A program made the translations under genes and the position numbers. Below are positions 53,929-62,911 of a stretch of DNA of 64,000 nt, piece after piece (position 1 is the stretch's first letter; the number at the start of each line of letters is the position of its first letter). Under the pieces are notes generated by a model, which saw only the letters and a list, made by a program, of their open reading frames with translations, had not been told where the DNA came from and did not search any database. Source of the DNA: an uncultured Aequorivita sp. (GTDB taxonomy: Bacteria; Bacteroidota; Bacteroidia; Flavobacteriales; Flavobacteriaceae); assembly GCA_937125455.1 (NCBI GenBank), contig CAKZLK010000043.1, positions 124,001 through 188,000 of the forward strand, read 5' to 3'.

Positions 53929-54019
53929 TGCCTTAAAAGAGGCAATTTTAAAATCGTTTAGTTTTTGTCGACTAGATTTTAAAACTGGGCTGCGTTTCAA
54001 TATGCAGCCCTTTTTTTTT
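53929..54019 (+). ncRNA. Candidate small RNA with three stem-loops
   Basis: A region without an ORF that carries a promoter-like element ending at 53924 and an intrinsic terminator. Predicted transcript about 90 nt. Stem 1: TGCCT / AGGCA (53929-53944). Stem 2: TTTTAAAATC / GATTTTAAAA (53946-53984), 10 perfect pairs, with a TAGT / ACTA pair inside. Stem 3 is the terminator. The loop of stem 2 includes TTTAGTTTTTGTCG (53957-53970), the exact reverse complement of 54086-54099 at the expected 5' end of the porin mRNA. An alternative is a 5' leader with an attenuator for the porin gene. Confidence 0.55.
53987..54019 (+). terminator. Strong intrinsic terminator upstream of the porin gene
   Basis: GGGCTGC / GCAGCCC stem (7 bp, G-C rich, 10-nt loop) followed by nine T residues. 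No annotated plus-strand gene precedes it within 690 bp, which is the reason for proposing a small RNA or attenuated leader. Confidence 0.85.
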
Positions 54020-54048
54020 CTTAAAAATACTAATTCTATACCATTTCT

Positions 54049-54081
54049 TAACATTCACGTAACATTAAAAGCGGTTCTTTG
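54049..54081 (+). promoter_or_regulatory. Pho-box-like repeats and promoter of the porin gene
   Basis: Two identical heptamers TAACATT at 54049 and 54060 (11-bp spacing), 29 and 18 bp before the TTTG (54078-54081) of GTTCTTTG. A further near-copy TACCATT starts at 54039. Expected transcription start about 54086, with the ATG at 54111. Confidence 0.65.
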
Positions 54082-54110
54082 TCATCGACAAAAACTAAAA
54101 ACGACTTTAA

Positions 54111-55337
54111 ATGCAACGCAAGCACTTCCTTTTCAGTGTCTTGGCGCTTTCTTTTATTACTACATTCTCCCAGGAAGCACCCAAAAATCCTTTTTACTTT
54201 AAGTGGGACAACGGCTTTAAACTAGAAAGCCAGGACAAACAATTCGCTTTAAAGTTTGGAGGTCGTATTATGATCGATCACGCCTACTTTTTCCAAAATG
54301 ATGAATTGGACACCAATTATGGCCCATTACTCTCCAAGAGTGGAACAGAGTTTAGGCGCGCACGTATATTTATGTCCGGAACCGTTTATAGCAATGTTGA
54401 ATTCAAACTACAGTTTGACTTTGCAGGCGGGGAAGTTGCTTTTAAAGATATGTTTATTGGCATTACGGATATTCCCAAAATAGGCAATATTCGCATCGGC
54501 CACGTAAAAGAGCCGTTCCGCTTAGATGCTTTGACTAGCAGTAAATATATAACTTTTATGGAGCGTGCATTTAATCAAGATTTTTCGCAGGATCGTAACA
54601 ATGGTATATTAATATTCAATGATTTTTTTGGAAAGCGTCTTTCAGCACAGGCTGGTGCTTTTAGAATGGCCACCAACAACGGAAATGATATACTTGCTGA
54701 TGACGGATATGCGCTTACTGGAAGAATTACGGGATTAGCACTCCAAAATACCGAAAAAAAACAATTGCTTCATCTTGGTGTAGGATACAGTTATAGAAAA
54801 CCAGAAAATAAAATCTACAATGTTGCTTCAAGGCCCGAAGCACATTTAGAACTAAAATATATTAATACTGAAAATATTCAAAACGTAGACAATATTAACC
54901 TCGCAAATTTTGAAGCAGCTTTCGTTAGTGGACCTTTATCATTTCAAGGAGAATATTTAACCGCAACAGTGAATAATAATATTGAAGCTACTTTTAAAAA
55001 ATATAACTTTGAAAGTTACTATGGGCAATTAAGCTACTACATAACCGGTGAAAGCAAAAATTATAAAGGTTCATACGAAGGTTTTGACAGAGTAAAGCCC
55101 AAAAAGAATTTTGGCGGAAAAGATAAAGGCACTGGAGCCTGGGAAGTGGCACTGCGTTATTCAAGTTCAGACCTTAACAATAATGATGTTTTGGGAGGGC
55201 AACAATCTGATATCACTTTAGGGTTAAATTGGTATCTAAATCCAGTAACCAGAATAATGATAAATCATGTGTGGGCTAATATAAAAGATAAAGGCAACGC
55301 AAGTATCTTGCAAGGTCGAATACAAATAGATTTTTAA
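54111..55337 (+). CDS. OprP/OprO-type phosphate-selective porin
   Basis: 408 residues: signal peptide (to about 20, TTFSQE), then a 16-strand-type barrel of the Porin_O_P family. Conserved segments include FALKFGGRIMIDHAYF, GTEFRRARIFMSGTVYSNVE, FKDMFIGITDIPKIGNIRIG and HVKEPFRLDALTSSKYITFM, and it ends LQGRIQIDF. Such porins pass phosphate or polyphosphate across the outer membrane and are induced by phosphate starvation in Pseudomonas. The next gene is a PiT phosphate transporter, which supports the assignment. Its expression is probably controlled by the repeats at 54049-54066. Confidence 0.88.
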   Translation: MQRKHFLFSVLALSFITTFSQEAPKNPFYFKWDNGFKLESQDKQFALKFGGRIMIDHAYFFQNDELDTNYGPLLSKSGTEFRRARIFMSGTVYSNVEFKLQFDFAGGEVAFKDMFIGITDIPKIGNIRIGHVKEPFRLDALTSSKYITFMERAFNQDFSQDRNNGILIFNDFFGKRLSAQAGAFRMATNNGNDILADDGYALTGRITGLALQNTEKKQLLHLGVGYSYRKPENKIYNVASRPEAHLELKYINTENIQNVDNINLANFEAAFVSGPLSFQGEYLTATVNNNIEATFKKYNFESYYGQLSYYITGESKNYKGSYEGFDRVKPKKNFGGKDKGTGAWEVALRYSSSDLNNNDVLGGQQSDITLGLNWYLNPVTRIMINHVWANIKDKGNASILQGRIQIDF

Positions 55338-55347
55338 ACAATACAGT

Positions 55348-55391
55348 TAACAATTTGGTAACAATCAATCCTATTTAATATGGGAAATTTG
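55348..55391 (+). promoter_or_regulatory. Pho-box-like repeats and promoter of the PiT gene
   Basis: Two identical heptamers TAACAAT at 55348 and 55359 (11-bp spacing), 40 and 29 bp before the TTTG (55388-55391) of GAAATTTG. Start codon at 55415. The porin gene lies directly upstream with no terminator seen, so read-through is also possible. Confidence 0.65.
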
Positions 55392-55414
55392 CACCAATTT
55401 AATCGATAGAAAAA

Positions 55415-57658
55415 ATGGATAATATTTATTTATTAATGATAGTTGCCCTCTCAGCTTTAGCCATAGCAGATTTGGTTATTGGAGTTAGTAATGACGCTGT
55501 GAACTTTCTGAACTCAGCTATTGGCTCAAAGGCAATTTCTTTTAAAACCATCCTGATAATTGCGAGTTTGGGAATTTTCATTGGCGCTGTCTTTTCCAGC
55601 GGAATGATGGAAGTGGCTCGAAAAGGAATCTTCGTACCTGGTGAATTCTATTTCGACGAAATCATGATAATTTTTATGGCAGTAATGATTACCGATATTC
55701 TGCTGCTCGATTTTTTCAACACTATTGGTTTACCAACATCCACAACCGTTTCTATTGTTTTTGAACTTTTGGGAGCTGCCGTTATTATGGCATTAATTAA
55801 AATTGGCCATTCAGATACCGAGACAATTTCTTCAATAACAAAATATATTAATACAGACAAAGCCCTGGAAATTATTTCAGGAATTGTTATTTCGGTAGGT
55901 GTAGCCTTTTCGGTCGGGATTATAGTGCAATATATTTCTAGACTTATTTTCACTTTTCATGCTGAACAAAAAATGAAGTATTTTGGCGCCATCTTCGGGG
56001 GGGTAGCTTTAACTGCAATTAGCTACTTCATCTTTATGAAAGGGCTAAAGGGAACTCCTTTTTACGGAGATTTTAAAGGTATTGTTGAAAATGATACTTC
56101 GCTTATAATTGGCGTAAGCTTTGTTGTCTTGACCGTTTTCTCACAGCTCTTTATGATGATATTTAAAAAGAGTATTCTTATAATAGTAATTGCCGTGGGT
56201 ACTTTCAGTCTTGCCTTGGCCTTTGCAGGAAATGATTTGGTAAACTTTATCGGGGTTCCAATGGCGGCATATCATAGTTTTGTTGATTGGTCCGCATCAG
56301 GGGTAGCTGCTTCAGAGTATAGTATGAATAGCCTTGCCGAACAAGTTCCAGCAGAACCATTGCTGCTTTTTATTGCAGGGGGTGTTATGGTACTTACTCT
56401 ATGGTTTTCCAAAAAAGCTAGAACGGTTTCCGATACCGAAATAGACCTAGCCCGCCAAGGCGAAGGTCATGAAAAGTTTAGTCCGAATATGCTTTCCAGA
56501 TTTTTGGTTAAATCATCAACACAGCTATCAACTTATTTTAATTATATCATTCCTCAGCCACTTCAAGAGAAAATAGACAAACGATTTGAAAAACCGGTTG
56601 TTAACCTACCAAAGCACAAAACCTATGAGCTGCCTGCATTCGATATGATTCGCGCATCCATTAATCTTGTTGTTGCTGGTATCTTGATCGCAACTGCCAC
56701 ATCTATGAAACTTCCGCTTTCCACAACGTATGTAACATTTATGGTGGCTATGGGTACATCATTGGCCGATAGAGCATGGGGCCGAGAAAGTGCTGTTTAC
56801 AGAGTTGCTGGAGTACTTAACGTGATTGGTGGTTGGTTCTTTACGGCTTTTGTAGCCTTTGCTGCGGCAGGGACATTAACATACCTAATTTTTATTGGAA
56901 GGGGCGCAATGATTGCTGTATTGTTGTTATTGGCCATTCTACTATTGGTAAGAAATTATCTGTCACATAAAAATAAAGTCAAAATTAAATTGAGTAAAAG
57001 CGGTTTAAAGAAAACCGAAAGCAAAACTGTGCAAGGTATTATTCAGGAAAGTGCAGAAAACATAAGCAATGTAGTTTCGCGCTCAAACAAAATATATAGC
57101 GATATGCTTCGCGGTTTGGCCAAACAAGACACTAAAAAACTCAAAAAGAGCAAAAAAGGTGTAAACAAACTGAATGATGAAGTAGAAGAATTGCGCGACA
57201 ATATTTTCTATTTTATTAAAAACCTTGATGACACCAGTGTTCGTGGAAGCAATTTCTATATTGTGATTCTCGGTTACTTAACTGATGTAGTTCAATCTTT
57301 GGAATTTATTTCAAAAGCCAGCTATAAGCATGTTAACAACAACCACAAAGCACTTCGTTTCAACCAAATAAAAGATCTGCAGGAAATAGACCAACACCTG
57401 GAAGAGCTTTTTAATGAAATCGAGGATATTTTCCATAAAAAAGAATTCCAGCGAATTAAAAACGTCCTTAATAAAAAAGAAGAGGTTTTCGCTAGTCTTT
57501 CAAACAAGATTGAGAAACAAATAGCCCGAACCCGAACTGAAGAATCTAGTCCTAAAAACACGACTTTGTACTTCAGCCTGCTACTTGAAACCAAAGATTT
57601 GGTGACGGCTTTAATGAATTTGATGGAGGAGTATTACTCTAGTTATAAAAAGGCCTAA
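55415..57658 (+). CDS. PiT-family inorganic phosphate transporter with C-terminal PhoU-like domain
   Basis: 747 residues. The membrane part (about 1-525) has two PiT halves; the signature GVSNDAVNFLNSAIGSKAIS is at about 23-42, and the second half contains TSMKLPLSTTYVTFMVAMGT with an inward-facing repeat. From about 545 to 747 a helical region (SENISNVVSRSNKIYSDML, KKGVNKLNDEVEELRDNIFY, HLEELFNEIEDIFHKKEFQR) resembles PhoU/DUF47 and probably regulates transport. Inner-membrane phosphate uptake driven by cations. Together with the porin it makes a two-membrane phosphate route. Confidence 0.92.
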   Translation: MDNIYLLMIVALSALAIADLVIGVSNDAVNFLNSAIGSKAISFKTILIIASLGIFIGAVFSSGMMEVARKGIFVPGEFYFDEIMIIFMAVMITDILLLDFFNTIGLPTSTTVSIVFELLGAAVIMALIKIGHSDTETISSITKYINTDKALEIISGIVISVGVAFSVGIIVQYISRLIFTFHAEQKMKYFGAIFGGVALTAISYFIFMKGLKGTPFYGDFKGIVENDTSLIIGVSFVVLTVFSQLFMMIFKKSILIIVIAVGTFSLALAFAGNDLVNFIGVPMAAYHSFVDWSASGVAASEYSMNSLAEQVPAEPLLLFIAGGVMVLTLWFSKKARTVSDTEIDLARQGEGHEKFSPNMLSRFLVKSSTQLSTYFNYIIPQPLQEKIDKRFEKPVVNLPKHKTYELPAFDMIRASINLVVAGILIATATSMKLPLSTTYVTFMVAMGTSLADRAWGRESAVYRVAGVLNVIGGWFFTAFVAFAAAGTLTYLIFIGRGAMIAVLLLLAILLLVRNYLSHKNKVKIKLSKSGLKKTESKTVQGIIQESAENISNVVSRSNKIYSDMLRGLAKQDTKKLKKSKKGVNKLNDEVEELRDNIFYFIKNLDDTSVRGSNFYIVILGYLTDVVQSLEFISKASYKHVNNNHKALRFNQIKDLQEIDQHLEELFNEIEDIFHKKEFQRIKNVLNKKEEVFASLSNKIEKQIARTRTEESSPKNTTLYFSLLLETKDLVTALMNLMEEYYSSYKKA

Positions 57659-57683
57659 TGCCCTTAAAATAATTTATTAAACC

Positions 57684-57720
57684 AAAGCCCCAATATCTTA
57701 ATAATATTGGGGCTTTTTTT
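57684..57720. terminator. Bidirectional terminator after the PiT gene
   Basis: 13-bp perfect stem AAAGCCCCAATAT / ATATTGGGGCTTT, 7-nt loop, long T tract. Serves the PiT gene and the converging CPBP gene. Confidence 0.88.
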
Positions 57721-58483
57721 ATAGAAACAAATCTTTTAGTGGGTCATTCTGGAAATAATAGTAGTCTATCATTAAAATCAAAAAATTGTGAATAAAATGC
57801 ACAATAATTCCCAACCAAAGGGTTTTATAACGATGCCTTAAATAGCCAAGAACCAATCCAAAAGGAAATATCCATAAAATAGAAAGAAAAGAAAAATGAA
57901 CAAGCGCAAAAATAAATGCCGTAGCTATAATGGTTACCCAAGGATTGGCGAAGTTTCTTAATTGATTGAACAAGAAACCACGAAATGCGAGTTCCTCAAA
58001 AATCGGTGGAAAAATTGCGGTAAATAAGACAGCCCAAAACAAAGAATTTGTATAGCTGGCATAGTCGTAAAAAATATTATCTATTTCTTCAAATAATAGC
58101 TTATTTAGCCCATCCATACCTACGTAAACTATCGCAGCCGTAAAAATCGGAAAGACAATTGCAAACGTCAAATTCTGCCATGAAATGTATTTTGTATTAT
58201 ATAAACGCAGAATATTTTTGGCGTCGAAGAAACTGAAAAGTAGTGTTAGGGCTATAAAAACCGATTCTATTATTATTTCGGTCCTGAGAGAAATTATTTC
58301 ATTCTTATAAACTATAAACGTAGCTATTGAATAAAGCAAAAAAGTGATGTAAAAAGCAATTACCAGATGTACGCTTCGACTTTCTATTAGTTGATTGTCT
58401 CGTTCAATAAGCTTTCCACAATCACCACAATATTTGGCAGTTTGGTTTAGGGAAGCACCACAATATTTACAGTTTTGCAACAT
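57719..58483 (-). CDS. CPBP-family intramembrane metalloprotease with N-terminal zinc ribbon
   Basis: 254 residues. A zinc ribbon at about 5-23 (CKYCGASLNQTAKYCGDCGK) precedes about eight membrane helices. The CPBP/Abi motifs are EELAFRGFLFNQL (EExxxR, about 162-175), FALVHFSFLS and a late HFIHNFL. Such enzymes resemble CAAX prenyl proteases (Rce1); bacterial members serve in bacteriocin immunity or peptide processing, unknown here. It lies 4 bp after a second zinc-ribbon membrane protein gene, so the two are probably an operon. Confidence 0.85.
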   Translation of the reverse strand: MLQNCKYCGASLNQTAKYCGDCGKLIERDNQLIESRSVHLVIAFYITFLLYSIATFIVYKNEIISLRTEIIIESVFIALTLLFSFFDAKNILRLYNTKYISWQNLTFAIVFPIFTAAIVYVGMDGLNKLLFEEIDNIFYDYASYTNSLFWAVLFTAIFPPIFEELAFRGFLFNQLRNFANPWVTIIATAFIFALVHFSFLSILWIFPFGLVLGYLRHRYKTLWLGIIVHFIHNFLILMIDYYYFQNDPLKDLFL

Positions 58484-58487
58484 CTAT

Positions 58488-58985
58488 TTATGCATTGCGA
58501 AGTTGTAATGCTGAATTTATTCCTTTCGACAAATAACCTAAAATAAAAATCTTGATCAATATGCCTTTATAAATTGTTGTGGGGTCGAGTAAACCATTTA
58601 TAACTATCGTGGTAAGGTAAACCAACAAAGCTAAAATCAATGCCACCAAGGGTCGTTTTTGTGACCAGAAACCCAATAATAAATAACACAACGAAAGAAT
58701 TGTATTTACTATTAAAATAGAAGAATCCTCAAGTTTAAAATAATAATATATACCAGATAAAAATGCGATCGCCGCAACTACAAAAATGCTGTTTCTTGCT
58801 TTTTTAATCTGGGAGGAAGCTTCAGCCTGTTCTCTCTTTTTTATCACCTGCTTTGCATGAAATCCTGACTGTTCCTGCTCTGTACCTCCTTCTGGATATC
58901 CACAGTCATTACAATATTTCTGCACTAATTGTATTTCAGAATTACATTGTGAACAGGTTTTCGGGGCAATAAGTAGGTCTTCCAT
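58488..58985 (-). CDS. Zinc-ribbon membrane protein
   Basis: 165 residues. N-terminal zinc ribbon at about 11-35 (CSQCNSEIQLVQKYCNDCGY), a polar linker, then four membrane helices (NSIFVVAAIAFLSGIYYYF, ILIVNTILSLCYLLLGFW, PLVALILALLVYLTTIVI, GILIKIFILGYLSKG). The ribbon matches the one on the downstream CPBP protease, suggesting that the two partner through it. Function unknown. Confidence 0.68.
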   Translation of the reverse strand: MEDLLIAPKTCSQCNSEIQLVQKYCNDCGYPEGGTEQEQSGFHAKQVIKKREQAEASSQIKKARNSIFVVAAIAFLSGIYYYFKLEDSSILIVNTILSLCYLLLGFWSQKRPLVALILALLVYLTTIVINGLLDPTTIYKGILIKIFILGYLSKGINSALQLRNA

Positions 58986-59022
58986 ATTTCAATTTAAAAA
59001 AAGCTAATATAAAATAATCCAT

Positions 59023-59051
59023 AAAAAAAGGAAGACAAATGCCTTCCTTTT
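59023..59051 (-). terminator. Terminator after nrdA
   Basis: AAAAGGAAG / CTTCCTTTT stem (9 bp, 8-nt loop); read on the minus strand it is followed by a T run. Confidence 0.75.
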
Positions 59052-59071
59052 CAAAAACTTTATGCTTCAAG

Positions 59072-61486
59072 TTAAGATCCGCACATCAAGCAATCGTCAT
59101 CTGCGGCATTTTTAGACTGTGCCAGCATTTCACGTAATTCCTGTGGTGTCATTGGTTTTGCTGAAACATTGTCGGCTACTATTGCTCCAACTTCCGCCCC
59201 TACAGCTTCTTTTTTCTCTTCTTTTTTAAGGGTAAATTTAATCGCATCTACAGCACTTTTCGTTCTTAAATAATACATTCCTGTTTTCAAGCCGCTCTTC
59301 CAAGCATAGAAATGCATGGAGGTAAGTTTTGCCATGTTTGCGTTTTCCATAAATAGGTTCAAAGATTGGCTTTGATCAATGAAATAGCCACGTTGGCGAC
59401 TCATATCAATAATGTCTTTCATAGAAAGCTCCCAAACCGTTTTATACAATTCCTTTAAATCCTGTGGAATTATTTCCACATCCTGAATGGAACCGTTGGC
59501 GCGCATAATCTCTTCCTTTAAATCTTCGTTCCAAAGTCCAAGTTCAACTAAATCTTCCAAAAGATGTTGATTCACAACAATGAATTCCCCAGAAAGAACG
59601 CGACGTGTATAAATATTTGAAGTATAAGGTTCAAACGCTTCGTTGTTACCAAGTATTTGCGAGGTAGATGCAGTTGGCATTGGAGCAACTAAAAGGGAGT
59701 TTCTAACGCCGTGCTTCTTTATATCTTTTCGAAGTTTTCCCCAATCCCAACGACCACTTAATTCTTCGTCTTTTATTCCCCATAAATTATGCTGAAAAAG
59801 TCCTTCGGAAATTGGCGAGCCTTTATAAGTTTCATAAGCTCCATCTGCTTTTGCTTCTTCCATAGAGGCAGTAACTGCAGCAAAATAAAGCGTTTCAAAA
59901 ATTTCTTGGTTCAGTTTTTTGGCTTCATCACTAGTAAACGGCATTCGGAGCATAATAAATGCATCTGCCAATCCTTGAATTCCCAATCCAATTGGACGGT
60001 GGCGGAAGTTTGAATTCTCCGCTTCAATCACTGGATAATAATTTCTGTCAATAACGCGGTTTAGGTTTTTGGTAACACGTTTGGTTACTCTGAAAAGTTC
60101 TTTATGGTCAAATTCGTTATTTTTAATAAACATCGGTAATGCTATGGAAGCCAAATTACAAACTGCAACTTCGTCTTCAGAAGTGTATTCCATAATTTCA
60201 GTACACAAATTTGAAGAACGGATGGTTCCCAAATTTTTCTGGTTGCTTTTGCGGTTTGCAGCATCTTTGTAAAGCATATACGGCGTACCAGTCTCAATTT
60301 GTGATTCAAGGATTTTCTCCCAAAGTTCACGCGCTTTTATAGTTTTTCTACCTTTATTTTCTGCTTCATATTTGTGGTAAAGTGCTTCAAATTCTTCACT
60401 GTGGCATTTATAGAGGTCTGGGCATTCGTTCGGACACATCAGCGTCCATTCTGCATCAGCCTGTACTCTCTCCATGAATAAATCTGGAATCCACATAGCG
60501 TAAAAAAGATCGCGGGCGCGCATCTCTTCTTTTCCGTGGTTTTTCTTCAAATCAAGAAAATCAAAAATATCCGCATGCCACGGCTCTACATAAATTGCAA
60601 AAGAACCTTTGCGTTTTCCTCCACCTTGATCAACGTAACGTGCTGTGTCGTTAAAAACGCGAAGCATTGGTACAATTCCGTTTGAAGTTCCATTAGTCCC
60701 AGAAATATAGGATCCTGTTGCGCGAACATTGTGAATTGACAAACCTATTCCACCGGCAGATTGTGAAATTTTTGCAGTCTGTTTCAACGTATCATAAATT
60801 CCATCGATGCTATCGTCTTTCATTGCAAGCAAAAAGCAGGAAGACATTTGTGGTTTTGGAGTTCCACTGTTGAAAAGCGTTGGTGTAGCATGTGTGAAAT
60901 ATTTCTTTGACATCAACTCGTAGGTTTCCTTTACCGCAGCTAAATCATCCAAATGAATCCCCACGGAAACACGCATCAACATATGTTGTGGACGTTCCGC
61001 TATATTACCGTTCAGTTTCAATAAATAGGAACGTTCCAACGTTTTAAAACCGAAATAATCATATCCAAAATCACGGTTATAGATTATTGTTGAGTCAAGT
61101 TCTTCTGCATTATTTTTTATTACTTCAAAAACCTCATCGCTCAACAATGGTGCTTTTTTTCCAGTACGCGGATTTACATATTCGTAAAGATCCGTCATCA
61201 CTTCCGAAAATGATTTTTTGGTGTTTTTATGAAGGTTAGAAACAGAGATGCGTGCCGCCAAACGCGCATAATCAGGATGCGAGGTAGTCATTGTAGCTGC
61301 AATTTCCGCAGCCAAATTATCAAGCTCGCTAGTTGTAACGCCGTCGTAAAGCCCTTCAATAACGCGCATTGAAATTTTTACGGGATCTACCAATTCGTTC
61401 AAACCATAGCAAAGCTTGCGCACGCGAGCCGTGATTTTATCAAACATCATTGGCTCTTTTCGCCCATCTCTTTTTACTACATTCAT
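59072..61486 (-). CDS. nrdA: Ribonucleoside-diphosphate reductase, alpha subunit (class Ia)
   Basis: 804 residues. N-terminal ATP-cone (about 1-92, [20 protein letters not shown]) provides dATP inhibition. The catalytic barrel includes [20 protein letters not shown] with the first redox Cys, the radical Cys in [12 protein letters not shown], a second redox Cys in [12 protein letters not shown], and [18 protein letters not shown] near the substrate site. The C-terminal CLMCGS carries the thioredoxin/glutaredoxin-reducible pair. Makes deoxynucleotides aerobically. Downstream of nrdB in the same direction. Confidence 0.96.
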   Translation of the reverse strand: MNVVKRDGRKEPMMFDKITARVRKLCYGLNELVDPVKISMRVIEGLYDGVTTSELDNLAAEIAATMTTSHPDYARLAARISVSNLHKNTKKSFSEVMTDLYEYVNPRTGKKAPLLSDEVFEVIKNNAEELDSTIIYNRDFGYDYFGFKTLERSYLLKLNGNIAERPQHMLMRVSVGIHLDDLAAVKETYELMSKKYFTHATPTLFNSGTPKPQMSSCFLLAMKDDSIDGIYDTLKQTAKISQSAGGIGLSIHNVRATGSYISGTNGTSNGIVPMLRVFNDTARYVDQGGGKRKGSFAIYVEPWHADIFDFLDLKKNHGKEEMRARDLFYAMWIPDLFMERVQADAEWTLMCPNECPDLYKCHSEEFEALYHKYEAENKGRKTIKARELWEKILESQIETGTPYMLYKDAANRKSNQKNLGTIRSSNLCTEIMEYTSEDEVAVCNLASIALPMFIKNNEFDHKELFRVTKRVTKNLNRVIDRNYYPVIEAENSNFRHRPIGLGIQGLADAFIMLRMPFTSDEAKKLNQEIFETLYFAAVTASMEEAKADGAYETYKGSPISEGLFQHNLWGIKDEELSGRWDWGKLRKDIKKHGVRNSLLVAPMPTASTSQILGNNEAFEPYTSNIYTRRVLSGEFIVVNQHLLEDLVELGLWNEDLKEEIMRANGSIQDVEIIPQDLKELYKTVWELSMKDIIDMSRQRGYFIDQSQSLNLFMENANMAKLTSMHFYAWKSGLKTGMYYLRTKSAVDAIKFTLKKEEKKEAVGAEVGAIVADNVSAKPMTPQELREMLAQSKNAADDDCLMCGS

Positions 61487-61603
61487 AATTTTTAATTTAA
61501 ATGGTTAGAAATTTTAGCTAAAAAACTTTAGGCGCAAATAGCAATTTGCACTGGATGAGTCTTTTAACAAAAAATATTTTTTATTTGTTGAAAGCGATGC
61601 TCT

Positions 61604-62581
61604 CTAAAAATCTGCGTCGAAACTGATTTTATTGGATTCTTTGTCTTTATTGGTAACTCCCGCTTTTTGGTATTCGCCAACGCGCTTTTCAAAGAAATTT
61701 GTTTTTCCCTGAAGTGAAATCATATCCATAAAATCAAAAGGATTGGTAACGTTGTATTCCTTTTCACAATCAAGTTCCATTAAAAGTCGATCGGTTACAA
61801 ATTCGAGGTATTGCGTCATCAATTTTGAATTCATACCAATCAAACTTGCAGGAAGTGACTCGGTGATGAATTCGCGTTCAATATTCAATGCGTCAACTAA
61901 TATTTCACGTATACGTTCTTTGGGAACTTTATTTATTAAGTGATGGTTGTGAAGATGAACGGCAAAATCGCAGTGAACCCCTTCATCACGTGAAATTAAT
62001 TCATTTGAAAAGGTTAGGCCCGGCATTAAGCCACGTTTTTTCAACCAAAAAATAGAGCAGAAAGCTCCTGAAAAGAAAATTCCTTCAACCGCTGCAAAAG
62101 CTATTAATCGTTCAGCAAATGAATCACTTTCAATCCATTTTAATGCCCAATCTGCTTTCTTCTTAATTGCCGGAAATGTTTCAATAGCATTGAAAAGTTG
62201 GTCTTTTTCCTTTTCGTCTTTAACGTAAGTATCAATTAGCAACGAATAAGTTTCGCTGTGGATGTTTTCCATCATAATTTGGAAACCGTAGAAGAATTTT
62301 GCTTCACTGTATTGTACTTCGTTTACAAAATTTTCGGCAAGATTTTCGTTTACAATTCCATCGGAAGCAGCAAAAAAAGCAAGAATGTGTTTTATGAAAT
62401 AACGCTCATCAGCATTCAGTTTTGTAGTCCAATCGGTAAGATCTTGGTGCAAATCAATTTCTTCGGCCGTCCAAAAACTTGCTTCGCTCTTTTTATACCA
62501 CTCCCAAATATCGTGATGTTGAATTGGGAATATTACGAATCTGTTTTTGTTTTCCTGTAAAATTGGTTCAAGTGCACTCAT
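61604..62581 (-). CDS. nrdB: Ribonucleoside-diphosphate reductase, beta subunit
   Basis: 325 residues, diferric-tyrosyl radical subunit. The radical Tyr is Tyr98 in [20 protein letters not shown], and metal ligands are visible in DLTDW, the His of NIHSE and later [16 protein letters not shown]. This sequence style is closer to eukaryote-type R2 than to the E. coli form. Complete. First gene of the nrdB-nrdA unit (117-bp gap before nrdA). Confidence 0.96.
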   Translation of the reverse strand: MSALEPILQENKNRFVIFPIQHHDIWEWYKKSEASFWTAEEIDLHQDLTDWTTKLNADERYFIKHILAFFAASDGIVNENLAENFVNEVQYSEAKFFYGFQIMMENIHSETYSLLIDTYVKDEKEKDQLFNAIETFPAIKKKADWALKWIESDSFAERLIAFAAVEGIFFSGAFCSIFWLKKRGLMPGLTFSNELISRDEGVHCDFAVHLHNHHLINKVPKERIREILVDALNIEREFITESLPASLIGMNSKLMTQYLEFVTDRLLMELDCEKEYNVTNPFDFMDMISLQGKTNFFEKRVGEYQKAGVTNKDKESNKISFDADF

Positions 62582-62911
62582 ATGTCCTTTGTTTTTAGAT
62601 TAAAATTTGCCGCCGCTCGGGACTAACAAATATGAAGAAATTTAAAGGAAATCGAGGCTTAAAAAATATTAGTTTTTTAACAAAGTTTTCAACACGTGAT
62701 AATCAATTGTTTACAAAAAAAAATAAAAATTAATTTTCAAAACACTGATTTATAATACTTTATATTGTTTTTGTTGACTTCGCAAAGAGAAAAAGTTTAC
62801 AAAAAATGAAAACTATAAGCGAACTTTTTTAACATTTTGAAATACTTTAGAAACACCTGAAAAGACTATTCTTTCTGAAGAAACAGGGCTTTGAATTCAC
62901 AAATAAAAAAA
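62582..62911. other. AT-rich intergenic region upstream of nrdB
   Basis: 330 bp between the serS stop and the nrdB start. It should contain the nrdB promoter; CATATTTG on the minus strand (near 62628-62635) is a one-mismatch -7 element. No convincing NrdR box, structured RNA or protein-coding frame was found; an 8-codon plus-strand ORF at 62806-62832 is not credible. Confidence 0.5.

Noticed and set aside
62806-62832. Eight-codon ORF upstream of nrdB as a leader peptide
   Set aside because: It is on the opposite strand to nrdB, with no terminator or attenuator next to it.
62582-62911. NrdR box upstream of nrdB
   Set aside because: No pair of sites resembling the NrdR consensus was found by reading both strands.
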